Assembly: GCA_004340125.1 (NCBI GenBank)
Contig: SLUK01000001.1
Span: 248,001 to 312,000 of the forward strand
DNA: 64,000 nucleotides
From: Harryflintia acetispora
Lineage (GTDB): Bacteria > Bacillota > Clostridia > Oscillospirales > Ruminococcaceae
Direction: 5' to 3'
In this document: positions 1-10,771 of the stretch, piece by piece
How the letters are laid out: every line of letters starts with the position of its first letter
How positions within the stretch are numbered: the first letter of the stretch is position 1
Made by a program: the position numbers and the translations under genes
The notes under the pieces: model-generated
Database searches by the model: none
What the model was told of the DNA's origin: nothing
What the model saw: the letters and a program-made list of their open reading frames with translations, nothing else

Positions 1-474
1 GAGTACCGCGCGCGGCTGGGGTATGTGCTGATGCTCTATTACTATCTGGACGAGCCGGCCTATTTTGAGCGGATCTGCAAGGTGATGGAGCGTTATCCCA
101 CCGAGCAGCATTTCGTGGAGTACGCCAAGGCCTGGCTGCTTTCCTACGCCTGGCGCAGCTATCCGCAGCAGACGGGCCGGTTTTTGGTGCGCTCGGGGCT
201 TTGCGATCAGACCAAGCTGACCGCCGTGCGAAAAATATTGGCGTTCCGGGATATTCCGCAGAGCGATAAGCAGCCCGTGCGCGGTCTGCAGGACGTGCTG
301 CAAAAGCGCGAGCGCATGCTGCGCGCCCAGCGCCGCGCCGAGGAGCGCGCCGAGGGCGGGGGGCGCCCCCGCAAGCCGAAGGCGCCCGGAGTGCGTCAGC
401 TGGAGTATGAGCGCATCCGCGCTCTGGTGGAGAGCACCCGGTGCGAGCAGCAGGAAAAGGAGAGCAAGGTATGA
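1..474 (+). CDS. AlkD-like DNA alkylation repair protein, 3' part
   Basis: The frame is open from the first base of the window, so the 5' end lies outside. The visible 157 residues are helical and resemble the C-terminal HEAT-like repeats of the AlkD/AlkC DNA alkylation repair family: an 'AWLLSYAWRSYPQQT' helix is followed by 'LTAVRKILAFRDIP', matching the family pattern of an alanine-rich helix and a K-I-R-E-S-like element. Family members bind DNA and excise alkylated bases. The last ~60 residues form a basic, Arg/Lys-rich tail (about residues 100-157) that is longer than usual and may be a nucleic-acid-binding extension. The stop overlaps the next start (ATGA). The catalytic part is not in view, so the assignment rests on the C-terminal pattern only. 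Confidence 0.6.
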   Translation, partial: EYRARLGYVLMLYYYLDEPAYFERICKVMERYPTEQHFVEYAKAWLLSYAWRSYPQQTGRFLVRSGLCDQTKLTAVRKILAFRDIPQSDKQPVRGLQDVLQKRERMLRAQRRAEERAEGGGRPRKPKAPGVRQLEYERIRALVESTRCEQQEKESKV

Positions 475-1409
475 GGCGGCGGCTGACGGCCCTTTTGCTG
501 GCCATGGCGCTGCTGCTGTGCTCCTGCGGCCGGCAGGCGAAGAACGCGGGGCAGCAGCCCGAGGCGGCGGTTTTGGCGGTGGCGGTGGCGAAGGACTGCC
601 CCGAAGCGGCGCTGCGGGTGCTGGAGGACTTCTGCGACGACATCGAGCGGCTCTCGGGGAACCGCTTGGGGGTTCAGCTGCAGCACTGGGAGGATCCGAT
701 GCTGAGCGGCGCGCAGGTGGTCTTTGCCGGGTCCGACACGCTGGCGCAGGCGCTGCCGGCCTTCGCCGCGCTGCAGGCCGACTTCACCTTCAGCTCCTTC
801 TCCCAGATGAACGACGCGCTGAACGCTCCCACGGTGCAGGAGCTCCTGTCAGCTCCGCTGCGAAGCCGGTACGGCTACGAGGTGCAGAGCGCCTTCTACT
901 GCGGCAGGCAGTACCTGTTGGGGGTGCGAAACGATCTGACGGGCGCGGTGCGCACGGACGATTCGGACGCCATGCGTTGGGCGGTGCGGGACGTGCGGGA
1001 CGGCACGATCGAACTGCGCGCGCTGACCGTGGGCGCCTCCTTCCCCAAGGATACCCTGTATTATGCCGATACCGAGACGCTCGCCGGCCTCCTCCCTCCC
1101 CAAACCGGGGAGCTGGTGCTCTGCGACCTTGGGTACCGTTACCAAACGGGGATGCTCTGCCTGCGCGAGGGCCTGCAAAAGGAGCTGGGCCAAAGGGACT
1201 ACGCCACCGTGCTGGAGGCGGCGGCAATCGCGCGCCCCGCCTGCGAGGCGGCTTACCGGCAGCTGGACGAGGAGATCGCCGCAGCCCTGCCGGACCGGGT
1301 CGGGCCCTCCACCCGCCTGCGGCGGCAGGTGCGGGAGGAACAGGCAGGCCTTACCCTCTTCCAGCAGTGGCAGCAGCTTTACCAGGCCATTGAGGAGTAC
1401 GGACGCTAG
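471..1409 (+). CDS. Putative lipoprotein, possibly DctP-like binding protein
   Basis: A 312-residue protein with a lipoprotein signal: MRRR, a hydrophobic stretch, then LLLCSCG, so the acylated Cys is about residue 19. I chose ATG 471 rather than the in-frame ATG at 441 because it has AAAAGGAGAG just upstream, overlaps the previous stop by four bases and starts directly at the signal peptide. The segment 'LRVLEDFCDDIERLSGNRLGVQL' region (about residues 45-65) resembles the start of TRAP-type DctP solute-binding proteins, in which a helix is followed by S-G-x-R/K-hydrophobic residues. No TRAP permease is adjacent, so a transport role is speculative. It would sit on the outer face of the membrane. 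Confidence 0.7.
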   Translation: MRRRLTALLLAMALLLCSCGRQAKNAGQQPEAAVLAVAVAKDCPEAALRVLEDFCDDIERLSGNRLGVQLQHWEDPMLSGAQVVFAGSDTLAQALPAFAALQADFTFSSFSQMNDALNAPTVQELLSAPLRSRYGYEVQSAFYCGRQYLLGVRNDLTGAVRTDDSDAMRWAVRDVRDGTIELRALTVGASFPKDTLYYADTETLAGLLPPQTGELVLCDLGYRYQTGMLCLREGLQKELGQRDYATVLEAAAIARPACEAAYRQLDEEIAAALPDRVGPSTRLRRQVREEQAGLTLFQQWQQLYQAIEEYGR

Positions 1410-1473
1410 GGGCAGTAAAAAGGGATGCTCGCCGTCGGCAGAAAAGGCGAGCCCGACAGAAGGTGGGGATATT

Positions 1474-1866
1474 TTGGCGCTTGATCTTGTGGGATGGAAT
1501 GTTGTCCTGGATTCCGATCATGCAGACGAGCTGTCTGCATTTTATGAAAGACTGCTCGGCTGGACGCGGTTCAAAGGTGAAGAATATACAGTCTTGACGG
1601 ACCTGGAGCAGAAGGGCCTTCCAACCTGGATTACCATTCAGCAGGCGGACGATTATGTGCCGCCCGTTTGGCCTGCGGAACGGGAAGAACAACAGCAGAT
1701 GGCGCATTTGGACTTCCATGTCAAGGATGTGGAGGAAGCCGTGAAGCATGCTCTGGCATGTGGCGCCGCCATGTCTGAAATTCAATTCGATGATCGCTGG
1801 CGGGTGATGCTCGACCCTGCGGGACATCCGTTCTGTCTGCTTCCTCCCATTATGCCTTGGATGTAA
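1474..1866 (+). CDS. VOC (glyoxalase-like) family protein
   Basis: A 130-residue protein with the VOC paired beta-alpha-beta-beta-beta layout. It opens with LDLVGWNVVLDSDHADELSAFY (the 'D-...-FY..LLGW' module), and the second module begins HLDFHVKDVEEAVKHA and ends ...DPAGHPFCLLPP. The family includes glyoxalases, dioxygenases and resistance proteins that bind a metal via His/Glu. His in HLDFHV is visible, but the substrate cannot be deduced. The start is TTG 1474, with GGTGGGG six bases upstream; an ATT at 1471 is the only close alternative. It is separate from the lipoprotein upstream and ends before a strong terminator. Single-gene transcription is likely. Confidence 0.8.
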   Translation: MALDLVGWNVVLDSDHADELSAFYERLLGWTRFKGEEYTVLTDLEQKGLPTWITIQQADDYVPPVWPAEREEQQQMAHLDFHVKDVEEAVKHALACGAAMSEIQFDDRWRVMLDPAGHPFCLLPPIMPWM

Positions 1867-1881
1867 TCAGGACTTGCATGC

Positions 1882-1927
1882 AAAAAACCCGCCCCGGACG
1901 CTTTAAGCGCCCGGGGCGGGTTTTTTA
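1882..1927. terminator. Bidirectional intrinsic terminator
   Basis: A GC-rich hairpin (CCCGCCCCGG... paired with ...CCCGGGGCGGG) is flanked by a run of A on the left and a run of T on the right. It therefore serves both the VOC gene (+) and pduL (-), which converge here. Confidence 0.9.
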
Positions 1928-1935
1928 ACAGAAGA

Positions 1936-2511
1936 TTATTTGATGATCTCGCCGTAGACCTCGCCGGCGCATCCGGCGGCGTTGGATTCGTCGGTGTCAA
2001 TGTGCATGGCCAGCGCGAAGTCGCCGCGCACCCGGACCACCACGTCGTCGAACACCAGGCTGCGCCCGTCGGAATCGACCTTGACCTTGACGATCTGCTT
2101 GTCGCAAAGCCCCAGCGCCTCGGCGTCCCTTGGGGTGGCGTGGATGTGGCGCTTGGCGGCGATCACACCCTCGGAAAGCTCCACCTCGCCGCAGGGCCCG
2201 ACCAGCTTGCAGGCGCCGCTGCCCTTGATATCGCCCGACTCACGGATGGGGGCGGCAACGCCGATGCTCCGCGCATCGGTCAAGGAGAGCTCGACCTGGG
2301 TCGCGCTACGGGTCGGCCCGAGGATGGTCACGCCGGCAAGCTCGCGCTTGGGGCCCACCACCGTCACCCGCTCGACGCAGGCGAACTGCCCCGGCTGGGA
2401 AAGGTCCTTCTTGTTGGTCAGCTTGGCGCCCTTGCCAAAGAGGGTTTCGAGGTCCTGCTCGGTCACATGCACATGGCGTGCGGAGGTTTCAACCAATACT
2501 TTGTTGTCCAT
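1936..2511 (-). CDS. pduL: Phosphate propanoyltransferase (PduL-type phosphotransacylase)
   Basis: A 191-residue protein with the two PduL domains. Metal-binding histidine clusters are visible as 'SARHVHVT' near the N-terminus and 'AKRHIHATP' in the second half. The domains carry the typical 'FGKGAKLTNKKDLSQPGQF' and 'VTILGPTRSATQVELS' motifs. The enzyme converts acyl-CoA and phosphate to acyl-phosphate and CoA. Without microcompartment genes nearby, the likely role is housekeeping acetyl-CoA to acetyl phosphate in acetate formation, as in clostridia that use PduL in place of Pta. No N-terminal encapsulation peptide is present. ATG 2511 is chosen over an upstream in-frame start at 2607 because the protein begins directly with the conserved domain and GGAG precedes it. 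Confidence 0.92.
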   Translation of the reverse strand: MDNKVLVETSARHVHVTEQDLETLFGKGAKLTNKKDLSQPGQFACVERVTVVGPKRELAGVTILGPTRSATQVELSLTDARSIGVAAPIRESGDIKGSGACKLVGPCGEVELSEGVIAAKRHIHATPRDAEALGLCDKQIVKVKVDSDGRSLVFDDVVVRVRGDFALAMHIDTDESNAAGCAGEVYGEIIK

Positions 2512-2662
2512 ATCTGTACTCCATTTCCTCGCAGAGGTATGCGGGTCTGCGGCAAGGCCTCTGCGAAAGCCCGGCCGTGCGGCGCTTTCTAAAGGCGCCG
2601 TTTCCACTTAACATTTTAAAGCCTCTCTGCATAGATTGCAAGAGGTAATTTTGCGCCCGCTT

Positions 2663-3310
2663 TCAGGCGTTCGGATCGATCCCCAGTTCGTCGAGCTTGG
2701 CGCGGAAGATGCGGAAATGCTCCAGTCCGATGTTGCGGAAATACACCATCTTCCCCCGCAGGAAGGACGCGGGATGATAGGTCGGGAAAAACCAGGTATC
2801 CCCGATCTTGTACCACCGCCCGCACATGTCCTCCAGGTTGGTGCGCCCCAATATCAGCGTCTGGGTGGGCAGGCTGCCCAGGGTGACGATCACCTTGGGG
2901 GCGATCAGTTCGATCTGCTTTTTTAAGAAGGTGTTGATACAAAACGCCGATTCCTTCTTGCGCGGGCTGCGCCCAAAGAGCGGCATGCACTTGACCAGCT
3001 GGGTGATGTAGATGTTCGACTGGCGGCTCATCCCCACGCTTTCCAGCAGAAAGTCGAAGATCTCCCCCGCGTCCTGCACCAGGATTTCGCCGCACTCGTC
3101 CTCCTCCCGCGACGGGTTGGTCTGGATGAACATGATCGGCGCGTGCTCGTTGCCGTAGCCGAAAATCTTATAGGTGCAAAGCGAGCAAAACGGGCACCCC
3201 TCACAGCGAAAGCAGAGCTGTTCGAGCTGCTCGAGGGACTGGGCCTCACGCGCGCGCTTCATCACCGCCGCGGCGCTCATCCCCTCGGGCGCCGCCGTTT
3301 CGGTTGCCAA
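2663..3310 (-). CDS. Uracil-DNA glycosylase superfamily protein (family 4/5-like)
   Basis: A 215-residue protein. An N-terminal Cys cluster (CFRCEGCPFCSLC, about residues 33-45) would hold a [4Fe-4S] centre. The body has the UDG fold: a motif-1 region 'TNPSREEDECG', an 'ITQLVKCMP' strand, 'VIVTLGSLP', and the C-terminal 'PTYHPASFLR' motif with the catalytic-loop His. It would remove uracil from DNA. The first motif departs from the family-4 G-E-x-P-G pattern, so activity is less certain than the fold. Start TTG 3310 has a strong AGGGGGG site eight bases upstream; an ATG at 3280 is the alternative. It is monocistronic between convergent and divergent neighbours. Confidence 0.85.
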   Translation of the reverse strand: MATETAAPEGMSAAAVMKRAREAQSLEQLEQLCFRCEGCPFCSLCTYKIFGYGNEHAPIMFIQTNPSREEDECGEILVQDAGEIFDFLLESVGMSRQSNIYITQLVKCMPLFGRSPRKKESAFCINTFLKKQIELIAPKVIVTLGSLPTQTLILGRTNLEDMCGRWYKIGDTWFFPTYHPASFLRGKMVYFRNIGLEHFRIFRAKLDELGIDPNA

Positions 3311-3540
3311 TTATAATCCCCCCTACTCAGTAAACCTTGGTTTGTCCCCATGATAGCACTGTGCAAAGCGGATTGCAATCATTCGCCTTAGACTCCAGCG
3401 CGGTGCGGGCGGCAAAGGCCGTGTCTGCGGCGTCTAAAGGGATGTCCGGCGGCTGTAAAACAAATGCAATGTATCATAAACAAGCCGTTTGGAATATCAT
3501 AAACTAGAAAGTAAGAATACTCTCTGAAGGAGGAAACAGT

Positions 3541-4641
3541 ATGACCGAAGGCGTCAAGCTTGTGCGGTTTTTCCTGGGCGCAAACACACCGCAGGGCTTT
3601 GTTTCGAGGTTTGACCAGCTGGAACGCCAGAAAGACAGCTGGAGTACGTATATAATAAAAGGTGGTCCGGGCAGCGGAAAGAGCACCCTGATGAAGAACC
3701 TTGCCTGCGCCATGAAGGATAACGACAGCTACATAGAGGAAATATACTGCTCGTCCGACTGCGACTCGCTCGACGGGGTGATCTTCCACGACCGCAAAGC
3801 CTCCATCGCGGACGGCACCGCGCCGCATACCCTGGAGCCGAAATTCCCCGGCGCCTATGATGAGATCGTCAATCTGTGCGAGTGCTGGGACAGCGCCAAG
3901 CTGCGCGCGCACCGGGATGAAATCATGAAGCTCAACCGCAGGATTTCAGGGATGCACGAGCAGTCCACCCGTTTCCTCGCCGCTTACAGTGCGCTGATCA
4001 GCGACAACTACCGCCTCGCGCTGGAGTGCACCAATCAGGATAAGATCCGGGATTTTGCCGGCCGGCTCGCCAACAGGGAGCTGGGCGGCGGAGTCCGCCA
4101 CGACCCGCCCCACGAGGACATCCGTTTCATCAGCGCCATCTGCAACAAGGGGGTGCTGGTGCTGGAGGATACCGCCAAGGCGCTGGCCGAGCGCATTTAT
4201 GTCATCGACGACGAGTATTCCGCCTCCTCGCGGATCCTGCTTTCCCATCTGCGCGCCCTCGCGCTGCAACGGGGATACGACATCATCACCTGCTACTGCC
4301 CGAGCGCGCCGTTCGAGAAGATCGAGCACCTCTTTATCCCCGCGCTCTCGCTGGGCTTCATGACCTCCAACCGGGTGCATCCGCTGGAGCTGGAGGCGTT
4401 CCGCACCCTGCACGCCCGCCGCTTCACCGACGTGGAGGCCCTGCGCCAGAAGAAGCAGCGTCTCTCCTTCAACCGCAAGGCGGCGTTCGAGATGCTCCAC
4501 CAGTCCACCGAGTACCTCGCGGCGGCGAAAGAGCTGCATGACGAGCTGGAGAGCTTCTATATCGAGGCGATGGACTTTTCCCGACTGGAGAGCAAAAGAG
4601 ACGAAACCATCGAAATTTTCTGCCGCGGCGATAAGGACTGA
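3541..4641 (+). CDS. P-loop ATPase of the PRK06851 type
   Basis: A 366-residue protein with a clear Walker A, GGPGSGKST, at about residues 40-48. The rest resembles the PRK06851 family of uncharacterised clostridial ATP-binding proteins: 'HDRKASIADGTAPHTLEPKFPGAYDEIVNL' region near residue 85-105, then 'IYVIDDEYSASSRILLSHL' (Asp-Asp likely Walker B) about residue 220. No membrane segment or signal is present, so it is cytosolic. The function of the family is unknown; roles in spore physiology have been guessed from distribution only. ATG 3541 is preceded by GAAGGAGGAAAC. It stands alone, with a terminator after it. Two copies of TATCATAAAC lie upstream (3472-3510) and may mark its promoter region. 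Confidence 0.75.
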   Translation: MTEGVKLVRFFLGANTPQGFVSRFDQLERQKDSWSTYIIKGGPGSGKSTLMKNLACAMKDNDSYIEEIYCSSDCDSLDGVIFHDRKASIADGTAPHTLEPKFPGAYDEIVNLCECWDSAKLRAHRDEIMKLNRRISGMHEQSTRFLAAYSALISDNYRLALECTNQDKIRDFAGRLANRELGGGVRHDPPHEDIRFISAICNKGVLVLEDTAKALAERIYVIDDEYSASSRILLSHLRALALQRGYDIITCYCPSAPFEKIEHLFIPALSLGFMTSNRVHPLELEAFRTLHARRFTDVEALRQKKQRLSFNRKAAFEMLHQSTEYLAAAKELHDELESFYIEAMDFSRLESKRDETIEIFCRGDKD

Positions 4642-4653
4642 ATATTCTGCTTT

Positions 4654-4701
4654 AAAAAAAGCCGCTCCCCGCCCATCAGCTTGAGCGGGGGGCAATTTTT
4701 G
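4654..4701. terminator. Bidirectional intrinsic terminator
   Basis: Hairpin GCTCCCCGC / GCGGGGGGC (one G-T pair), with seven A before it and AATTTTT after it, lying between the convergent PRK06851-type gene and rsgA. Confidence 0.8.
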
Positions 4702-4705
4702 CTTT

Positions 4706-5773
4706 TTAAAACTTCGGACCCTTTTTCATTTGCCGGATTTGCTTGGAAAGGGAGCGCTGCCATGCCCGCTTCTCCTGCAGGTATTCCGACTTTTCGGCGG
4801 TGAAGGCGTTCTCCCGTTTCTGAGCGAGATACTGCTCCCACCGCGCGCGGGAGAGCTCTCCGCTTTCCAGCGCCGCCAAAACGGCGCAGCCCGGCTCGCT
4901 CTGGTGACGGCAGTCCGGGAAGCGGCAAAGGGGGAAGAGCGCCTCGACGTCGGAAAACGCGCTGCCGATTCCCTCGTCGGCGTCCCAGAGCCCGAGTTCC
5001 CGCATTCCCGGGGTGTCGATCACCAGCGCGCCGCCCGGCAACCGGAAGAGCTGCCGGTGGGTGGTGGTGTGCCGTCCGCGGCTATCGTCCTCGCGGATGC
5101 CCTGCACCTTCATCACCTCCTGCCCCGCCAGGGCGTTGAGCAGCGAGGACTTGCCCACGCCGGACATCCCGAGGAAAACCGCCGTCTTCCCCGGGAGAAG
5201 ATAGCGCTCCAGCTCCTCCATACCGGCTCCCGTGCGGCTGGAGAGGGCGTAAACCGGGGCGCCCGGCAGGGCGAGGCGGACCTCCTCGAGCACAGGCTGC
5301 ACCTCAAAGCAGAGGTCGGCCTTCGTCAGCAGAACCACCGGCTGCCCGCCGCTCGAAAGCGCCGCCGAGAGGTAGCGCTCCAGCCGGCTCAGGCGCAGGT
5401 CCCGGTTGAGGGAAGACAGGATGAAGACATAGTCGAAATTTGCCGCCACCACCTGCTGCTGCACACCTTTGGCGTATTCGGCCTTGTGCCCGCCGAAATC
5501 AGAGCGGGAAAACTGGGAGCGGCGGGGCAGCAGCCCGGTGATCCTGCTGTCCCCGGTTTCATTGTATTGGAGCAGTACGAAGTCCCCCACGCAGGGGAAA
5601 TCCTGCTGCTGCCCGGCGCTGTAAAAAAATGAACCGGTGGGCGCCGCCCAAACCTCGCCGCGCAAGCAGACGGCCTTGTACCGGTCGCGGTGCTGCTCGG
5701 TGACCCGCCCGGGCAGCAGCCCGCTTACAGGTTCCAGCGGCCCGTCATAGCCGTATTCCTTTAAATCGATCAT
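4706..5773 (-). CDS. rsgA: Ribosome small-subunit-dependent GTPase A
   Basis: A 355-residue circularly permuted GTPase. An N-terminal OB-fold (residues ~20-100) is followed by the motifs in permuted order: G4 'LLTKADL', G1 'GMSGVGKSSLLN' and G3 'DTPGMRELG'. The C-terminal zinc finger is 'CRFPDCRHQSEPGC'. It checks late 30S subunit maturation (YjeQ/YloQ). Length and domain order match the family. ATG 5773 is preceded by AAGGAGGCC. It is transcribed alone, toward the PRK06851-type gene. Confidence 0.97.
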   Translation of the reverse strand: MIDLKEYGYDGPLEPVSGLLPGRVTEQHRDRYKAVCLRGEVWAAPTGSFFYSAGQQQDFPCVGDFVLLQYNETGDSRITGLLPRRSQFSRSDFGGHKAEYAKGVQQQVVAANFDYVFILSSLNRDLRLSRLERYLSAALSSGGQPVVLLTKADLCFEVQPVLEEVRLALPGAPVYALSSRTGAGMEELERYLLPGKTAVFLGMSGVGKSSLLNALAGQEVMKVQGIREDDSRGRHTTTHRQLFRLPGGALVIDTPGMRELGLWDADEGIGSAFSDVEALFPLCRFPDCRHQSEPGCAVLAALESGELSRARWEQYLAQKRENAFTAEKSEYLQEKRAWQRSLSKQIRQMKKGPKF

Positions 5774-5855
5774 ATATGGCCTCCTTGAAGCGGTTGTTTC
5801 GTTTTAAACATACCGGAACACCCATAAACCATCCCCCCTTGTTAAGATGAACAGA

Positions 5856-5897
5856 GCCGGCGTGATTATGCCCGTAAAGACGGACAACCACGCCGGC
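5856..5897. repeat. 9-bp inverted repeat between rsgA and hppA
   Basis: GCCGGCGTG and CACGCCGGC form a stem with a 24-base loop, just beyond the hppA stop. There is no T-run on either side, so it is a poor intrinsic terminator but could slow polymerase or protect the 3' end of the hppA mRNA. Confidence 0.4.
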
Positions 5898-5913
5898 CCG
5901 CGTATTGTAAATT

Positions 5914-8031
<2,118 letters not shown>

Positions 8032-8079
8032 GCAAAACCCTCCATACTCAAATTGAGAATCCGAAAATCCTCTAGCCTA

Positions 8080-8109
8080 AGTATATTCTTGGGGATGGCA
8101 AACTTTCAA
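8080..8109 (-). promoter_or_regulatory. Putative promoter of hppA
   Basis: On the minus strand: TTGAAA, an 18-base spacer, then TATACT, about 50 bases upstream of the hppA start. Confidence 0.5.
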
Positions 8110-8165
8110 GATTCGTTTTGAATAGAGAAAATGTTTTTTTTTGTTGGTTTTGCATAATTGTTTTT

Positions 8166-10403
8166 TTATAAGCGAAAACGGCCGAGCCGCAGGGCGTTGA
8201 GCACCACCGAAACCGAGCTGAGGCTCATCGCCGCGGCGGCGAGCATGGGGCTCATGAGCGGCCCGCCGAAGAGGTAGAGCGCGCCGGCGGCCACCGGGAT
8301 CCCCACGGTGTTGTAACAGAAGGCCCAGAAGAGGTTCTGCTTGATGTTGCGGATCGTCGCCCGGCTGAGGTTAATGGCGTAGAGCACGTCCCGCAGGTCG
8401 CTGCGCACCAGCACGATGTCCGCCGACTCGATGGCGACGTCGGTGCCCGAGCCGATGGCGATTCCCACGTCCGCCTGCGCCAGCGCGGGCGCGTCGTTGA
8501 TCCCGTCGCCCACCATGGCCACGGTGTCACCCTGCGCCATCAGCTGGCGCACCTGCTCGCTCTTTTGGTGGGGCAGCACTTCGGAGAGGACCTCGCGGAT
8601 CCCCACCGCTTTCGCGATCGCGGCTGCGGTGGCCCGGTTGTCCCCCGTCAGCATGGCGGTGCGCAGCCCGAGGCGGTGGAGCTCCCGCACGGTGTGGGCG
8701 CTGTGCTCCTTGATGGTGTCCGCCACCGCCACCAGCCCTTGCAGCGTGCCGCCGGCGGCGAGGAACATCGGGGTCTTGCCCTCCCCCGCCAGCCGCTCGG
8801 CCTGCTCCAGCGCGGGAGCGGGTGAGATCTCCCGTTCCTCCATCAGGGCGCGGTTGCCTAAAAGCACCGTTTCCCCTTCGATCTGTACCTCGATCCCCCG
8901 GCCGGTCAGGGAATGGAAGCCGGTGATGGGCAGCAGCGGCACCCCGTCCTCTTTGGCGCGCGCGAGGATCGCTTCGCCCAGCGGGTGCTCCGAGCCCTGC
9001 TCGGCGCTGGCGGCCAGACCGAGCAGCCGCCGCTCGTCCCCCGAAACCGCCCACAGGTCGGTTACCTGCGGCTTTCCTTCGGTGATGGTGCCGGTCTTAT
9101 CGAAGACAATGGTGCGAACCTTGTGCGCGACCTCGAGCGCCTCGGCGTTTTTGAAGAGGACTCCGTTCTGCGCGCCCTTGCCGGTACCGACCATGATCGC
9201 GGTCGGGGTCGCCAGCCCCAAGGCGCAGGGGCAGGCGATGACCAGCACCGAGACGAAGATGGTGAGCGAAAACTCCACATCCCGCCCGGCGAGGAACCAA
9301 CCCGCTCCGGCGAGGACGGCGATGAGCAGCACGGCGGGCACGAACCAACCGGAGATAATGTCCGCGAGCTTGGCGATCGGCGCCTTGGAACCCTGCGCCT
9401 CCTCGACCAGGCGGATGATCTGGCTCAGGGCGGTGTCCTTGCCCACCCGGGTGGCCTCGAAGCGGAAGTACCCGTTTTTATTGACGCTGCCGCCCACGAC
9501 CTTATCCCCGGCGGCCTTGTCCACCGGCAGGCTCTCGCCGGTGAGCATGCTTTCGTCCACGCTGCCCTCCCCCTCGGTGATGGTGCCGTCCACCGGGATG
9601 CGCTCGCCGGGCTTGACGATCACCACATCCCCCGGGACGATCTGCTCGATGGGCACCTGCTGCTCCTGCCCGTCCCGCACGACGAGCCCGTTTTTTGGGG
9701 TGAGGCCCATCAGCTTCTGGATGGCGTCGCCGGTGTGGTTGCGGGAGCGCTGCTCCAGGAACTTGCCGAGCATGACCAGGGTGATGATGGTGGCGGTGGA
9801 CTCAAAATAGAGCCCATGGTGCGCTGCCATGTGATCCCCCGCATAGATGCGCACCAAGGAATAGATACTATAGAGGAAGGCGGCGCTGGTGCCGATGGCA
9901 ATGAGGGAGTCCATATTCGGCCGCAGCCTCAAAAGGGAGGTGAAGCCGACGGTATAGAAGCGGTACCCGGCGAGCAGGACCGGCAGGCAGAGCAGAAGCT
10001 GCGTGACGGCGAAGGCGAAGGGATGCGCCATCGGGTCGAGGAAGCCGGGAAAAGGCAGGGAAACGGGGAGCATGGGCGCCATGGCGAGGTAGAGCAGCGG
10101 GAGGGTGAAGGCGGCGCAGAACCAGAGCTTGACCCGGGCGGTATTGAGCTCGCGGCGCTTTCGCTCGCGCAGCTGATCGGGGGAAGCCTGCTGCGGCTCG
10201 ATGACCGAGAAGCCGGCCTTTAAGATGATATCGCGGATGCGCGCGGGCGAGAGGGCACGCTCGTCGAATTCGATCTGCGCGCTTTCGGATGCGAGGTTGA
10301 CGCGCGCGGAAGCGATGCCTTCGTTTTTGCGCAGGGCGCGTTCGATGCCGGCGGCACAGGCGGCGCAGGTCATTCCGCCTATACGGATGGTGATGGACTG
10401 CAT
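8166..10403 (-). CDS. copA: Copper-translocating P1B-type ATPase
   Basis: A 745-residue Cu(I) exporter. There is one N-terminal heavy-metal-associated domain with GMTCAAC (about residues 9-15), eight predicted helices, 'TGES' in the actuator domain, the CPC metal-transport motif in 'VIACPCALGLATP', the phosphorylation site DKTGT, 'SEHPLG' (the P1B His-Pro) and 'GDGINDAPAL'. It expels Cu+ using ATP. ATG 10403 is chosen because GGGGGGA lies seven bases upstream; an in-frame start at 10424 is further from any ribosome site. No CsoR or CopZ gene is adjacent. A second copper ATPase begins at 63681. Confidence 0.95.
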   Translation of the reverse strand: MQSITIRIGGMTCAACAAGIERALRKNEGIASARVNLASESAQIEFDERALSPARIRDIILKAGFSVIEPQQASPDQLRERKRRELNTARVKLWFCAAFTLPLLYLAMAPMLPVSLPFPGFLDPMAHPFAFAVTQLLLCLPVLLAGYRFYTVGFTSLLRLRPNMDSLIAIGTSAAFLYSIYSLVRIYAGDHMAAHHGLYFESTATIITLVMLGKFLEQRSRNHTGDAIQKLMGLTPKNGLVVRDGQEQQVPIEQIVPGDVVIVKPGERIPVDGTITEGEGSVDESMLTGESLPVDKAAGDKVVGGSVNKNGYFRFEATRVGKDTALSQIIRLVEEAQGSKAPIAKLADIISGWFVPAVLLIAVLAGAGWFLAGRDVEFSLTIFVSVLVIACPCALGLATPTAIMVGTGKGAQNGVLFKNAEALEVAHKVRTIVFDKTGTITEGKPQVTDLWAVSGDERRLLGLAASAEQGSEHPLGEAILARAKEDGVPLLPITGFHSLTGRGIEVQIEGETVLLGNRALMEEREISPAPALEQAERLAGEGKTPMFLAAGGTLQGLVAVADTIKEHSAHTVRELHRLGLRTAMLTGDNRATAAAIAKAVGIREVLSEVLPHQKSEQVRQLMAQGDTVAMVGDGINDAPALAQADVGIAIGSGTDVAIESADIVLVRSDLRDVLYAINLSRATIRNIKQNLFWAFCYNTVGIPVAAGALYLFGGPLMSPMLAAAAMSLSSVSVVLNALRLGRFRL

Positions 10404-10494
10404 AAGAATTCCCCCCGATTTCACAAATGTACTAACACTAGCTTGTGAAACGGGGGGCCGAATATGAATGCCAGCTTTTCACAGGCGGCAGGCT

Positions 10495-10745
10495 GCCGCC
10501 CCCGATTCGCGAAAGAACTAGTTTTACAAGGTGCAAATGCGCAGCCCGCGCTTTGAACGGGAGGGTTTCCAAAGGGCCCAAGGCCCTTTGGCGGGTGTCC
10601 AGCGGGCGGAGCCTGCTGGGCGCTCCCCGCAGGGAGCGAAACTCTTTAGCGTCAGCGAAGCGCAGGGAGGGGAGGCCGAGCTTCCAGTGGAAGGTCGGAC
10701 GGGGAAACCCCAAGAGGGGGTTCCCCAATGCGGCAAAGCCGCAAA
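10495..10745. repeat. Dispersed GC-rich intergenic repeat (copy near copA)
   Basis: The ~370-base gap upstream of copA holds no gene. From about 10495 it contains blocks found in other gaps of this window: 'CCGATTCGCGAAAGAAC', a CAGCCCGCG block, 'GGCGGGTGTCC', 'CGCTCCCCGCAGGGAGCG' (self-complementary), 'TTCCAGTGGAA' and 'GGGGAAACCCC...GGGGTTCCCC'. The relatives at 53.3-53.9 kb run in the opposite orientation. Confidence 0.75.
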
Positions 10746-10771
10746 AAAAGCCGCCGAACACCCTCGGCGGC

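Noticed and set aside
441..470. Extended start of the lipoprotein gene at ATG 441
   Set aside because: It would add ten non-signal residues; ATG 471 has the ribosome site and starts the signal peptide.
1936..2511. Bacterial microcompartment locus around pduL
   Set aside because: No shell or signature enzymes are present and PduL lacks an encapsulation peptide.
8416..10223. Long plus-strand frames opposite copA
   Set aside because: They are reverse complements of conserved P-type ATPase motifs.
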